From Mucilaginibacter defluvii (GTDB lineage Bacteria > Bacteroidota > Bacteroidia > Sphingobacteriales > Sphingobacteriaceae): DNA of 64,000 nucleotides. The notes under the pieces were generated by a model. It saw only the letters and a list, made by a program, of their open reading frames with translations. It was not told the DNA's origin and made no database searches. The translations under genes were made by a program, and so were the position numbers. Location of the stretch: the NCBI RefSeq assembly GCF_039543225.1, contig NZ_BAABJI010000001.1, positions 1,329,193 to 1,393,192 on the forward strand. The letters run 5' to 3'. This document shows positions 1 through 7,970 of this stretch, piece after piece (position 1 is the first letter of the stretch; each line of letters starts with the position of its first letter).

Positions 1-2396
1 TTATCCACCAGGTCCTTGCCATCCTTTTGATACCATTCTACCGTAGCAGAGATACGGTCCTTGAATAGACTAAAGTCGATTGCGGCGTTAATGTTCCGGA
101 CCTTTTCCCAGCTCAAACTCGGGTTGGGTGCCGTCAGATTGAGTATCGTTTGCGCACCGGTAAGTGAGTTGATGGAATAACTACCGGTAACATACGCAGA
201 TCCGTTGTAAACGTTTCCGTTAAAACCATAACTCAGTCGTGCTTTCAATACCGGTAACCATTTTATGGAATAGAAAGATTCATTGCTGATATTCCAGCCA
301 ATACCCGAAGACCAGAGCGGCGTGATCTTATCGTTGGTCTTCACCCCAAAGATATTCGCACCATCCTTTCTCCCGCTCAGGGTAACGGTGTACTTGTTCT
401 GATAGGTATAGGCCGCATTCGCAAAATAAGATACGTACCTGTTTAACGTCCCCGTAACATTGCCGGACGGCATTGGTATTTGCGCCAATCCAGAGGGGTT
501 GGTAGGAAGAAAATTCAAATAATCAATCGCCCCAACGGATGTTCCGTAAGCATCATCATACCCGAGCGAATTTCGGATATAACCATCGCTGCTTAATTCG
601 CGGATCTCTGCTCCGGCTATGGCGGATAGCTCGTGATCATCAGCGATTGTACGGTCAAAACTAAGCTGCCCTCTCAAATTATTTGAATAAAGGTTGTATC
701 TGCCCAGGTCGAGCAGTCCGCCTTTAGGCACTTGGTACGTTTTTTTACCGGAGGTCTGGTCGATGACCGTAAAACGATTGACAAGGTTTCTGGCGTTATA
801 ACTTTCAGGACTCTGGTAGTTCCGGGTTTCCACTACTTGCCGCTCATTTTGATATTGTATTTCCACATTCAGGAAAGGAGCAAACTTGTAACGGGCACCG
901 GCCTTTAAGACCATATCGCTCACATTTGTCGAAAAGTCCCCGAGCGCCAGTTCATTCAGTGGCTTATAGGTCCAGTCTAAAAAGCCTTTCGAGGATGCTC
1001 CGGTGGCGTATTCATAATTATAATCTTTTACGACACTGGCTGGATTGCCTGATGCATCCCTGAACTGAGCGTATGGATAGATGCCATTTACGGGTCCGCC
1101 GACCGATATGCCTGTGCCGTAATACAAGCGGTTATTTGTCAATGTTGTATTTCGGCTATAATTGATCCCGGTAGTGATCTCCAGATTCTTCAGCGGGGTG
1201 TACACATTTAGCGCATGGATCGTAAATCGCCTGAACCCATTCCGCACCAGGTTATCACTGTTGTGGTCATAGCCGATTCCGAATGCATAGCTGTTTTGTT
1301 GGGTGCCGCCCCTTAGATTTAAAGCGTACTGTTGTTTGATCGCTTTTTGATAGATATACTGCTTATAGTCATTTCGTACATCCAAGCTACCCCTGTCATT
1401 GATCTGCCTGTCAGCATCCGCCTGGCTGACCGAGCCGTTTTTCACCTTGGCCAATAAACTAATGACTGGTGATAAAGGTGGCATAGAAGGATCGTTGCTG
1501 AGATAAGCGTCATAATAACCCTGACCGAACAATAAACGTTCGATGCCAATATAATCTGCCGATGTCAGGAAGTTGCGGTCAAAAAAAAGATTGGGCTTAT
1601 TTTGAATAGTAACGTTGCTGTTCAGTTCCACGTTAAGTGGCTGGTTCTTTCGTCCTTTTTTTGTCGTGATCACGATCACGCCATTCCCGGAACGCGCACC
1701 CCAGATGCTGGCTGCCGCTGCATCTTTCAGTACCGTAATATTTTCGATGTCATTGGGGTTGAGATTACTGATGTTCCCCTCGTAAGGAAAGTTATCTACC
1801 ACGATAAGTGGATCAGTGCTTACATTTCGGGATAGGGTACTCGTACCACGTATATTGATGCCTAAAATACGGTCGCTGGGATTAGTGGAAATGGAGGTGT
1901 TGCTCAACCCATTGAAGCGTAAACCGCTCGTCACACCATTCAGTCGGTCAAGGACATTAGGTCCGACACTTCTATTGAATAATTTATTGTCGATCTGTGC
2001 GACCGAACCGGTAACTCTCTCCTTGGATAAACTTTGATAACCTGTTTTGACTACCACTTCATCCATGATCGCGCTGTCCAGATGGAGGCGTATGACCAGT
2101 GGAGATGAGGTTTGGGGCGTGATCCTTACACGTTGAGTTAGGTAGCCGACGAAACTGATTACCAACGTATTTGCTGTCGCTGGTAAGTTAATTGTGAACC
2201 GGCCTTCCTTATCAGTACTTGTTCTGCTGTCTCCGGGAACGGCTTGTATGTTACCGCCCTGAAGAGGTTTTTGGTCCGCAAAGTCGATGACCGTTCCGGT
2301 CAATATCTTGTTGGGAGGTTTGGTATTATCCTGAGCCAGCGCCTTAAAAAAAAGGCAAAGCGCGGCCGTGACGATCAAAGTCGTTATTTTTTTCAT
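1..2396 (-). CDS. SusC/RagA-type TonB-dependent outer membrane receptor (3' end outside window)
   Basis: About 798 codons are present; the gene runs off the left edge and no stop codon is seen. The start is MKKITTLIVTAALC, a signal peptide ending near LAQ. It is followed by a carboxypeptidase-like beta-sandwich (GTVIDFADQKPLQGGNIQAV through VGYLTQRV) and then a plug domain (VTGSVAQID, LNGVTSGLRF, DRILGINIRGTST, IENITVLKDAAAASIWG, NGVIVITTKKG). The rest is Tyr/Asn-rich beta-barrel sequence. There is no N-terminal STN domain, so it is not of the FecA signalling type. Proteins of this family import glycans or other large ligands with a SusD lipoprotein, which would be expected beyond the left edge. 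The substrate cannot be told from the sequence. Confidence 0.93.
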   Translation of the reverse strand, partial: MKKITTLIVTAALCLFFKALAQDNTKPPNKILTGTVIDFADQKPLQGGNIQAVPGDSRTSTDKEGRFTINLPATANTLVISFVGYLTQRVRITPQTSSPLVIRLHLDSAIMDEVVVKTGYQSLSKERVTGSVAQIDNKLFNRSVGPNVLDRLNGVTSGLRFNGLSNTSISTNPSDRILGINIRGTSTLSRNVSTDPLIVVDNFPYEGNISNLNPNDIENITVLKDAAAASIWGARSGNGVIVITTKKGRKNQPLNVELNSNVTIQNKPNLFFDRNFLTSADYIGIERLLFGQGYYDAYLSNDPSMPPLSPVISLLAKVKNGSVSQADADRQINDRGSLDVRNDYKQYIYQKAIKQQYALNLRGGTQQNSYAFGIGYDHNSDNLVRNGFRRFTIHALNVYTPLKNLEITTGINYSRNTTLTNNRLYYGTGISVGGPVNGIYPYAQFRDASGNPASVVKDYNYEYATGASSKGFLDWTYKPLNELALGDFSTNVSDMVLKAGARYKFAPFLNVEIQYQNERQVVETRNYQSPESYNARNLVNRFTVIDQTSGKKTYQVPKGGLLDLGRYNLYSNNLRGQLSFDRTIADDHELSAIAGAEIRELSSDGYIRNSLGYDDAYGTSVGAIDYLNFLPTNPSGLAQIPMPSGNVTGTLNRYVSYFANAAYTYQNKYTVTLSGRKDGANIFGVKTNDKITPLWSSGIGWNISNESFYSIKWLPVLKARLSYGFNGNVYNGSAYVTGSYSINSLTGAQTILNLTAPNPSLSWEKVRNINAAIDFSLFKDRISATVEWYQKDGKDLVD

Positions 2397-2432
2397 GTGT
2401 GTTTGTAATAATGATTTTGGAAATAAAAGGCA

Positions 2433-2475
2433 ATGGCAACCCGCTATTTAACTATTAACTGGCGCAGGTTGCCAT
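2433..2475 (-). terminator. Hairpin between the 90-aa gene and the SusC gene
   Basis: Nine-base arms ATGGCAACC (2433-2441) and GGTTGCCAT (2467-2475) form a perfect inverted repeat. Read on the minus strand it is followed by a T-rich stretch (CCTTTTATTT). It may end transcription of the upstream 90-aa gene before the SusC gene, but it is weak as an intrinsic terminator. Confidence 0.4.
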
Positions 2476-2525
2476 AGCAAGGGGATCATTCCGGTGGGCA
2501 GATGACCACCCGCCAAACGCGCATT

Positions 2526-2798
2526 TTACTTGTTGTCTTCATGGGGTTCGATACCGTTTTCCGACAAGGTTTGCATCACTTCGGCCTGGTGATAGATTTT
2601 ACTGATCAGTTGGGGTAAGTTGGGGAAGCCCAGCGCTGCCAGGTCGTCTGCATCGCGGCCTTGTGCGGCAAGGCTGCGTGTGAACCATTCTTCCAGTTCC
2701 TGTTGGAATTGTTCATAAGGGACGGTGCGGAAACGCTCCATGATCTCGGTGAGACTGGTGAAATCGGGGTGTTCAGACTTCGGCTTTAATTCATCCAT
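2526..2798 (-). CDS. Hypothetical 90-aa protein
   Basis: Small acidic, helix-rich cytoplasmic protein (MDELKPKSEHPDF start) with no signal peptide, membrane segment or motif that I recognise. Codon use looks like that of real genes in the window and no overlapping frame is more convincing. It lies in the same direction as the SusC gene 130 bases downstream, but a hairpin separates them, so co-transcription is uncertain. The folded intergenic element at 2838-3000 lies just upstream on the same strand and could be its leader. Confidence 0.6.
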   Translation of the reverse strand: MDELKPKSEHPDFTSLTEIMERFRTVPYEQFQQELEEWFTRSLAAQGRDADDLAALGFPNLPQLISKIYHQAEVMQTLSENGIEPHEDNK

Positions 2799-2837
2799 TG
2801 TTTAATGATTAAAAAGTTCATTAAGTATGGAGTCTGT

Positions 2838-3000
2838 AAGAGGAACTAGGCTAAAATACTACAGGCATGGTTCCCAACTTATCGCTCTGGAGGGTTGACA
2901 CGCCCTTGAACACAAATAAGAAGGGAAACCCATACCTGTAGCATGGGCATTCCGGCTTCTCATCTCGCGTTCTTTTGAAAGTGTCAATTTCCAGAGCAAG
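2838..3000 (-). ncRNA. Candidate structured RNA or regulatory leader with pseudoknot-like pairing
   Basis: Seen in the sequence (minus-strand reading): an outer stem pairs GCTCTGG/TTGACAC (2981-2997) with GTGTCAA/CCAGAGC (2884-2901). Inside it, a local hairpin pairs GGAA and CCCAT with ATGGG and TTCC (about 2923-2955). Its loop holds CTACAGG, which is complementary to CCTGTAG (2859-2865) outside the outer stem. That is pseudoknot topology, or two mutually exclusive folds. A TTTG-containing motif resembling the Bacteroidota -7 box (TCGCTTTG) lies just upstream of the outer stem on this strand. A 34-codon ORF beginning MRSRNAHATGMGF also runs through the element, so a leader peptide is an alternative. 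I recognise no known RNA family. Strand is inferred from the downstream 90-aa gene. Confidence 0.35.
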
Positions 3001-3007
3001 ACTCAAA

Positions 3008-3041
3008 GCGAATGCTTCAATTTTTTTCGTGAAGTATTCGC
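3008..3041. repeat. Inverted repeat between the candidate RNA and the XRE regulator gene
   Basis: GCGAATGCTTCA (3008-3019) pairs with TGAAGTATTCGC (3030-3041) with one G.T pair; the 10-base loop is T-rich. It sits in the divergent intergenic space between the minus-strand 90-aa gene and the plus-strand XRE gene, so it could be an operator or a hairpin in either transcript. Confidence 0.4.
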
Positions 3042-3174
3042 AAAAATAACATTAGTGCTTAAAACACTTAGTTTTATTTAGCTTTTTATAATATTCATCA
3101 AATATAACTTAAACTCAATAAAATAGGAAAAATTTTTCCTAATTAATGAATGAGATATGACTTCTTTTTGATGA

Positions 3175-3459
3175 ATGGGAAGTCAGTACCGAGATCAAAA
3201 ATTTATCGACCAGGTTTGCAAAAAAATTATTGAAATAAGAAAAGCAAAAGGATTAGTTCAAGAAGATTTGGTCGAGAGAACAGGATTTGATATTCGCCAG
3301 ATTGGCAATATTGAAAGAGGGATTAGTAATACGTCAATTAGCAATATTGCCCAGATCGCCCGCGCATTAGAAGTACACCCAAAGGAACTATTAGATTTCG
3401 ACTTTGAACTTTTAAAGCAACCTCCCACCAGAAGAGAAAGAAAAGGAAAAAAAGAATAG
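3175..3459 (+). CDS. XRE-family helix-turn-helix transcriptional regulator
   Basis: 94-aa protein with one Cro/C1-type helix-turn-helix at about residues 12-70: KKIIEIRKAKGLVQEDLVE is followed by the recognition region TGFDIRQIGNIERG and ISNIAQIARALEV. The C-terminus is strongly basic (RRERKGKKE). The start is the first ATG after an AT-rich leader. Local base composition is clearly more AT-rich than most of the window, as is the following HEPN gene, which suggests that the two were acquired together. Such single-domain regulators often repress their own operon; the palindrome at 3505-3520 is a possible site. Confidence 0.85.
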   Translation: MGSQYRDQKFIDQVCKKIIEIRKAKGLVQEDLVERTGFDIRQIGNIERGISNTSISNIAQIARALEVHPKELLDFDFELLKQPPTRRERKGKKE

Positions 3460-3504
3460 CCATCCGTTCTAAATAAATCTCTACTTTTTCTGTACTACAA
3501 CTCG

Positions 3505-3520
3505 CCTGTACATATACAGG
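3505..3520. promoter_or_regulatory. Palindrome between the XRE and HEPN genes
   Basis: CCTGTA-CATA-TACAGG is a perfect 6-base-arm palindrome about 180 bases upstream of the HEPN start codon and 46 bases after the XRE stop. It is a candidate operator for the neighbouring regulator. No T-tract follows, so a terminator is less likely. Confidence 0.35.
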
Positions 3521-3666
3521 GTCGTATATTTTTTCACGCGATATTCTCGACTTTAAATTTATATTAACAACACTTCCTATGCGATGTTAGCTGAGGTATT
3601 ACGACAATATTTGTAATAACAATGAAAGCAGCAGCGCGGAAAAATAAAATATTATTGCATGATATC

Positions 3667-3728
3667 CCAGCCATTTCTAACTTCGTGAATAAACCTGATC
3701 ATGAAATTACTCATCGAGAAATGGCTGG
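3667..3728 (+). promoter_or_regulatory. 12-bp inverted repeat enclosing the HEPN start codon
   Basis: CCAGCCATTTCT (3667-3678) is the exact reverse complement of AGAAATGGCTGG (3717-3728). The start codon at 3701 lies in the 38-base loop. In the mRNA this could form a hairpin around the translation start. The right arm lies inside the coding region. Confidence 0.35.
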
Positions 3729-4993
3729 AAGATCACAAACTGCCTGAAGCCGCTGAACCTTTAATTTGGGATGCCATAATTTGTTACAAGTCGGGAGCTT
3801 ACAGAGCCTCCTTACTGATGTCCTATCTTGGCTTTTTGGTAACGATAAAACATCGCATATTAATAGGTAATAAACCCAATTTGTTACCGCTCCAAAAATG
3901 GAACGATAAATTAAGCGGCCTCCGAAATGAAGATCAGTGGGAAGCCGAAGTTTACTCTGCTCTCCAAAAAAAAGAAACGACCACTGGATCAGGACCAAGC
4001 AGAACCAGGACGGAAGACCCATATTTTCCGATCACCGACGGCGTAAGGCAACAGATCACCTATTGGAAAGACCGGCGAAACGATTGTGCTCATAATAAAG
4101 ACAACATCATAATAGCAGCTCATATTGAAGCTTTTTGGTCGTTTTTGATGAGTAATTTACCTAAAATGACATTGGAGGGTGGTATGGTATCCCTGTTACT
4201 CAAGTTGGATGCCTATTACGATCCGAATCAAACTGCTGCAGGTACACCCTTGGCTCCGATAGTTGCAGAGATCCATTCATCTGTTGAACAATCTGAGCTT
4301 CCCTCATTTTGGACCGAAGCTTTTACTGTTGTTGGTGGTACGAATGACTGGTTTCATGACTTACGAAATGCTTTCATTTTTGAAGTCCTGAGATCATCTA
4401 CAATAGCGATAAAGGGATCTTTAATAGAATTTATTAAAAGAGATGAACCCAAAATGTTAAGCTACATTGATATTCATCCTGAATTTGTCCAGATGTTGGA
4501 TTACAGTGAGCAGGAAATTAGGGCATTTTGGAAAACAAAAACCCGACAAAGAACTAATCCACTAAAAATCTATGCTTCTCTGTTAAGGAACAACCTCATT
4601 CCTGATGCTGAAATAGAAGAGGCGAACAACTTCTTTGCAGAAAAGCTCGAGTATACTAAGGACGGGTTGGATCGTGATATTTTAAATCAAAAGGGATTTG
4701 ATAAAGTATTATATAAGAAATTATTCACCGACCCGGACCGCAGCTATTGGAAATTTTGGGAGACGATAAATTCAACGGTGACCGGTTATTTACAATACGT
4801 TGAATTCCTGCCTTTGAACAATGATATCGTACAATTTATTTGTGAAGAATTGAGCAAACCCTATTTCTCTTATTATCTGGCGCAAGGATTGGAAAATATT
4901 TTTCAAAACAACGCGGGTAAAAAGCAAGAGTTTAAAAATATAGCAACACTAGGATCAATTGCTATTCCCGATAGATTGCCGTCATTGGCTTAA
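3701..4993 (+). CDS. HEPN-motif protein, possible abortive-infection or toxin protein
   Basis: 430 aa, soluble, with no signal peptide. The N-terminal helical region carries R126-N-D-C-A-H131, matching the Rx4-6H signature of HEPN ribonucleases, flanked by helices as expected (ITYWKDR before, AAHIEAFWSFLM after). The C-terminal 250 residues are alpha-helical and unassigned. HEPN proteins are often metal-independent RNases in toxin-antitoxin or phage-defence systems; here the activity is inferred from the short motif only. It lies 240 bases after an XRE regulator gene on the same strand, in an AT-rich patch, an arrangement common for toxin-like cargo. It could also be a HEPN protein without catalytic activity. 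Confidence 0.6.
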   Translation: MKLLIEKWLEDHKLPEAAEPLIWDAIICYKSGAYRASLLMSYLGFLVTIKHRILIGNKPNLLPLQKWNDKLSGLRNEDQWEAEVYSALQKKETTTGSGPSRTRTEDPYFPITDGVRQQITYWKDRRNDCAHNKDNIIIAAHIEAFWSFLMSNLPKMTLEGGMVSLLLKLDAYYDPNQTAAGTPLAPIVAEIHSSVEQSELPSFWTEAFTVVGGTNDWFHDLRNAFIFEVLRSSTIAIKGSLIEFIKRDEPKMLSYIDIHPEFVQMLDYSEQEIRAFWKTKTRQRTNPLKIYASLLRNNLIPDAEIEEANNFFAEKLEYTKDGLDRDILNQKGFDKVLYKKLFTDPDRSYWKFWETINSTVTGYLQYVEFLPLNNDIVQFICEELSKPYFSYYLAQGLENIFQNNAGKKQEFKNIATLGSIAIPDRLPSLA

Positions 4994-5035
4994 TATTGCA
5001 AACAGCATTTTCAACAGATGATGCTGGTTGTGAGC

Positions 5036-5075
5036 AAAAAAATAACGCCCCGCTGCACTCGCTGCAATGGGGCGT
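5036..5075 (-). terminator. Rho-independent terminator of the first TetR operon
   Basis: ACGCCCC (5045-5051) and GGGGCGT (5069-5075) form a GC-rich stem. On the minus strand the stem is followed by TTATTTTTTT. It lies about 110 bases after the TetR stop codon. A second hairpin (AAACTGGT/ACCAGTTT, 5098-5119) lies between the stop and this terminator. Confidence 0.7.
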
Positions 5076-5182
5076 CAACCTAAACCTTATCACAATTAAA
5101 CTGGTAAGTTCACCAGTTTAATGCCGCAAATTTAGTGAATATTAGTTATTTACTATTAAGGTAAATTTCTGAGTTTATTGCA

Positions 5183-5818
5183 TTACGCCTCATAAGCCCA
5201 GCTAATGATCATTTCAATAGCCTCCAGCATTTCTTCTCTACCCTGTTCTGTGGAAACATCAAGGTCTGAAAATCTGCCGCCATTGTGACGGGTATGTAAG
5301 ATGGAGTAATAAATGCCGCCCACTAACAGTGCTGCGACCGCACGGAAGTTAATGTTCGTTTTCTTGAAATGCGTATCGGTCATTTCAAAGAGCTGCTGGC
5401 CTAAGCTTTCGCGAACATGGTGGATGCTGCGCATTAAGGGGCTTTTGGCGGTGAGCTCCCAAATGATGAGTTCCTGCAATTGTTTGTCGAGGTAAAAGTA
5501 CCGGAACTGGTTTTGTAAGATGTCAGTGATCAGCTTTTGATTGTCGGTGAATTGATGCCGCTCGGTGAGTTCTTTTACCTTGTCTGCGAACATCATCCAA
5601 TAATCTGTTTCGAGGATATAGGCTTCGATCAGATTGTTGAAGTTGCGGTCAAAGTAGTCATAGATCAGTTTTTTGGTGACACCGGCCTGTTTGGCGACTT
5701 TGTTAACGCCAAGCCCGGCATAACCTTCCTTGCGCAAGATCTCACCGACCGCATCCATGAGTTTTCTTTTGGTCAGTTCTTTGTTCCGGGTCTGCTTGGG
5801 TTTGTCTGAAAATATCAT
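5183..5818 (-). CDS. TetR/AcrR-family transcriptional regulator (copy 1)
   Basis: 211 aa. The N-terminal TetR DNA-binding domain spans about residues 12-60 (KRKLMDAVGEILRKEGYAG, VNKVAKQAGVTKKLIYDYF). The C-terminal helical domain would bind a ligand that cannot be predicted. It overlaps the 46-aa gene upstream (TGA of that gene within CGATGATA), so translation is probably coupled. A strongly similar copy lies at 13331-13972 in the same orientation; the two differ at scattered positions, mainly near the N-terminus and in the helical domain. Probably autoregulates an operon with the two small membrane proteins and the 107-aa protein upstream. Confidence 0.92.
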   Translation of the reverse strand: MIFSDKPKQTRNKELTKRKLMDAVGEILRKEGYAGLGVNKVAKQAGVTKKLIYDYFDRNFNNLIEAYILETDYWMMFADKVKELTERHQFTDNQKLITDILQNQFRYFYLDKQLQELIIWELTAKSPLMRSIHHVRESLGQQLFEMTDTHFKKTNINFRAVAALLVGGIYYSILHTRHNGGRFSDLDVSTEQGREEMLEAIEMIISWAYEA

Positions 5819-5955
5819 CGTTCTCCTTTCTTATTCTTCGCTTTCAGTTCAGACCAGGTACGTTTTTCGTTCCGGTTGTCTTTCCATATTTGGATAATGA
5901 TGGCTAGTAGAAAAACGACCAGCATACCGAAACCGATCAGTGTGGTTATCTCCAT
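5815..5955 (-). CDS. 46-aa single-pass membrane microprotein
   Basis: Starts MEITTLIGFGMLVVFLLAII, one transmembrane helix, then a charged cytoplasmic tail (KDNRNEKRTWSELKAKNKK). Its stop codon overlaps the start codon of the TetR gene, which is typical of translational coupling and supports it being real. It follows a 42-aa membrane microprotein by 4 bases. I do not recognise the family. The pair could be subunits or regulators of a membrane complex, or act with the TetR protein in envelope sensing; this is not shown by the sequence. Confidence 0.7.
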   Translation of the reverse strand: MEITTLIGFGMLVVFLLAIIIQIWKDNRNEKRTWSELKAKNKKGER

Positions 5956-5959
5956 TTTA

Positions 5960-6088
5960 TTAAAAAATAAGGCAGGCCATCAAAGCATAAACAATGATAC
6001 TACTGCCGGCCACCACCAGCCCAAGAGGCAGGAGGTGCGGGTTAAAGTCCAGTCTGTTGTCAGGTGATGCTTCAGATAAGTTCGTCAT
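5960..6088 (-). CDS. 42-aa single-pass membrane microprotein
   Basis: Starts MTNLSEASPDNRLDFNPHL, followed by one hydrophobic segment (LGLVVAGSSIIVYALMACL) that runs to the C-terminus. The stop is followed after 4 bases by the next microprotein and then the TetR gene, so the four genes from 6483 down to 5183 look like one operon. The short hydrophilic N-terminus and terminal helix suggest a tail-anchored topology. Family unknown to me. Confidence 0.65.
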   Translation of the reverse strand: MTNLSEASPDNRLDFNPHLLPLGLVVAGSSIIVYALMACLIF

Positions 6089-6159
6089 GGGCAAAAAGTA
6101 TAAAAGGCAGACAGCCATTGCTGCCTGCCTTTGGGTATTACAATTACGTTGGGCTTGTA

Positions 6160-6483
6160 TTAGGTGCCGTAAACCAGCCGGATATTCTGCGCGAGCAGCG
6201 GGAATACACGGGCATCCTGTTCGGCTTTCCTTTTGAGCGCTTTAAGCTTTGGGGACAGGAACTGGATCTTGGTTTTGTTGAACAGTTCGTGATAATCGCC
6301 GATCAGTTCGGAGAGTGCCATGACCTGTTGATTATAGCTGATAAAAAGTGTTTCCAGTTCTGCTCGCAGCTCACTGGCTACGTGCAGATCGAGATCCTGC
6401 TTAAAGTCACTGTTTAATAAACTTTCCAGTTGAAGCAGGGCATCTACCAGATGCTGATGCTTCGAGGTGCTGATGCGCTGCAT
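6160..6483 (-). CDS. Hypothetical 107-aa helical protein
   Basis: Start chosen at MQRISTSKHQHLVDALL; a longer reading beginning MWALMMP is possible but overlaps the end of the lipoprotein gene upstream. Predominantly alpha-helical, with Leu/Glu heptad-like stretches (LLQLESLLNSDFKQDLDLHV, RAELETLFISYNQQVMALSE) and no signal peptide. It heads the operon with the two microproteins and TetR copy 1. I do not recognise the family. Confidence 0.65.
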   Translation of the reverse strand: MQRISTSKHQHLVDALLQLESLLNSDFKQDLDLHVASELRAELETLFISYNQQVMALSELIGDYHELFNKTKIQFLSPKLKALKRKAEQDARVFPLLAQNIRLVYGT

Positions 6484-6487
6484 GGTT

Positions 6488-7951
6488 TTATTGCTTGTGG
6501 CTAATGGTAAAGGCATCATCAGCGCCCACATTTACCTGTATTTGTTCAGTAAATGTATTTTCTGTATCTGTTCGATAAACGTCAGGCGATCTGTTGATCC
6601 GCCAGTATAGCAATCCGCTGGCCGGGTCTGCCCGAAGCCAGCTTACAGAACCTGTGGTTGCGATCTCTTTTCTGCCGCCACCATCAGACAGGTTAACCTG
6701 AATTAGTTTTTGCTGTCCATCATAATAATAGAGTTTACCTGCCTTGTCGTCAATTGCGATATAGCTTACTTCAGTAAACGGAGCCGACTCAAACAAGGTA
6801 ACAGCGCTGCCAGAGCCATTAATGTTGGTACTCCTGATCTTGGTATACGGCGTGTATTCTGTCCAGAATACTTTACCTATAGTGCCACTACCCTCAACCC
6901 TGAACGGGCTTTCGGCGCTGAGGTCGTAGATCTTCTTTGGAGTGGATGCATTGTTCAGGTCTAACTCAAATAGCCCCATAATTCCGGTAGATCCCTGGTA
7001 CAAATTCAAGTAAAGTTTATTGGATGCTTCATCTACGCCAAATTCCTGTACAAAATCACCATTGGCATCAGCCGCGTATGCTGCCTTTACCGGCCCTGAA
7101 CCATCCATCGGCGCCTGCATCACATTGCCGTTATTCATGTTAATCCAGTACAATAATTTTCTGGTATTATCGCTCTTAATAAAGAAAGGAGTTCCGGCAT
7201 CGGCACTACCATATAGCAGCTGCCCTGTAAACACGCCGTTTTCGTTTTTGCTCACGTAAATATCCTGCCCAACTACATAATAAACAGCATCTACATCAGG
7301 CAAACCTTTCAATATGGTAAACGGTAGCGCGCTTGTACGCAAACCACCCTGTTCAACATACACGGTAGTTTGGCCAAGTGCTAACCCGGCAGGTACTTTT
7401 ACGGTGATGGTGGTATCGGTAACAGCAACAGGATCTGCTTTAACAGTGCCAAACTATATTTGGGGGTTGTGTTGTAACGAGAAATTGTACCCCTTTAACA
7501 CCACTGATTTACCCGCCCCGGCGCTTACCGGATCAACAGCCCTTAGAATAGGCCCCGGCACAGCGGCAGCATCTACCCGGAACAGGGACGTTGTTATTTC
7601 TTTTTCCATCGCACCACCACTATTTGGTGTTGAGTTATCCCTGTTAAACTTTAACGTTAATGGGCCGGCTACGGCATCAGCCGGTAGTTTCAATAATAGT
7701 TTGGTAATAGATGCGCTAATTACCGTAAGGGTTTTACCACCAATGGAAGCCGTAACATCTGTAGTGAGGTAAGTGAAATTATCGCCATATACCTCAAAAT
7801 AAGTACCCGCCGGGCCTTTGCCGGGCGATACGCTGTCTATTCGGATGCGGCCGCCATCGCGCACATCGATCAGCGATTCTTTATTACAACCGGAGATGCC
7901 TATGCCGGTAATAATGGCCAATAAGAGTATGAAGTTATGATAGAGTTTCAT
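6488..7951 (-). pseudogene. IPT/TIG plus YWTD-like propeller lipoprotein gene interrupted by an in-frame TAG
   Basis: One reading frame of 487 residues spans the whole interval but has a TAG at 7454-7456 (codon 166). The N-terminus is a lipoprotein signal (lipobox GISGC, Cys about residue 22). Two IPT/TIG domains follow (about 38-118 and 127-212); the second is cut by the stop just after QHNPQI. The remainder has a repeated YW-type pattern (LLYWINMNNGNV, KVFWTEYTPYTK, KLYYYDGQQK, GLLYWRI) that suggests a beta-propeller. The frame continues unchanged after the stop with a clear TIG ending, so a single nonsense change, Tyr or Gln to amber, is the likely cause. In related clusters such lipoproteins accompany the TonB receptor encoded upstream. 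A sequencing error is an alternative. Confidence 0.8.
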
Positions 7952-7970
7952 GTAATAATTGCTTAGCTTT

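Noticed and set aside
3622..3744. Short upstream ORF overlapping the HEPN start
   Set aside because: Runs out of frame into the HEPN gene with no support beyond being open; a uORF role cannot be judged.
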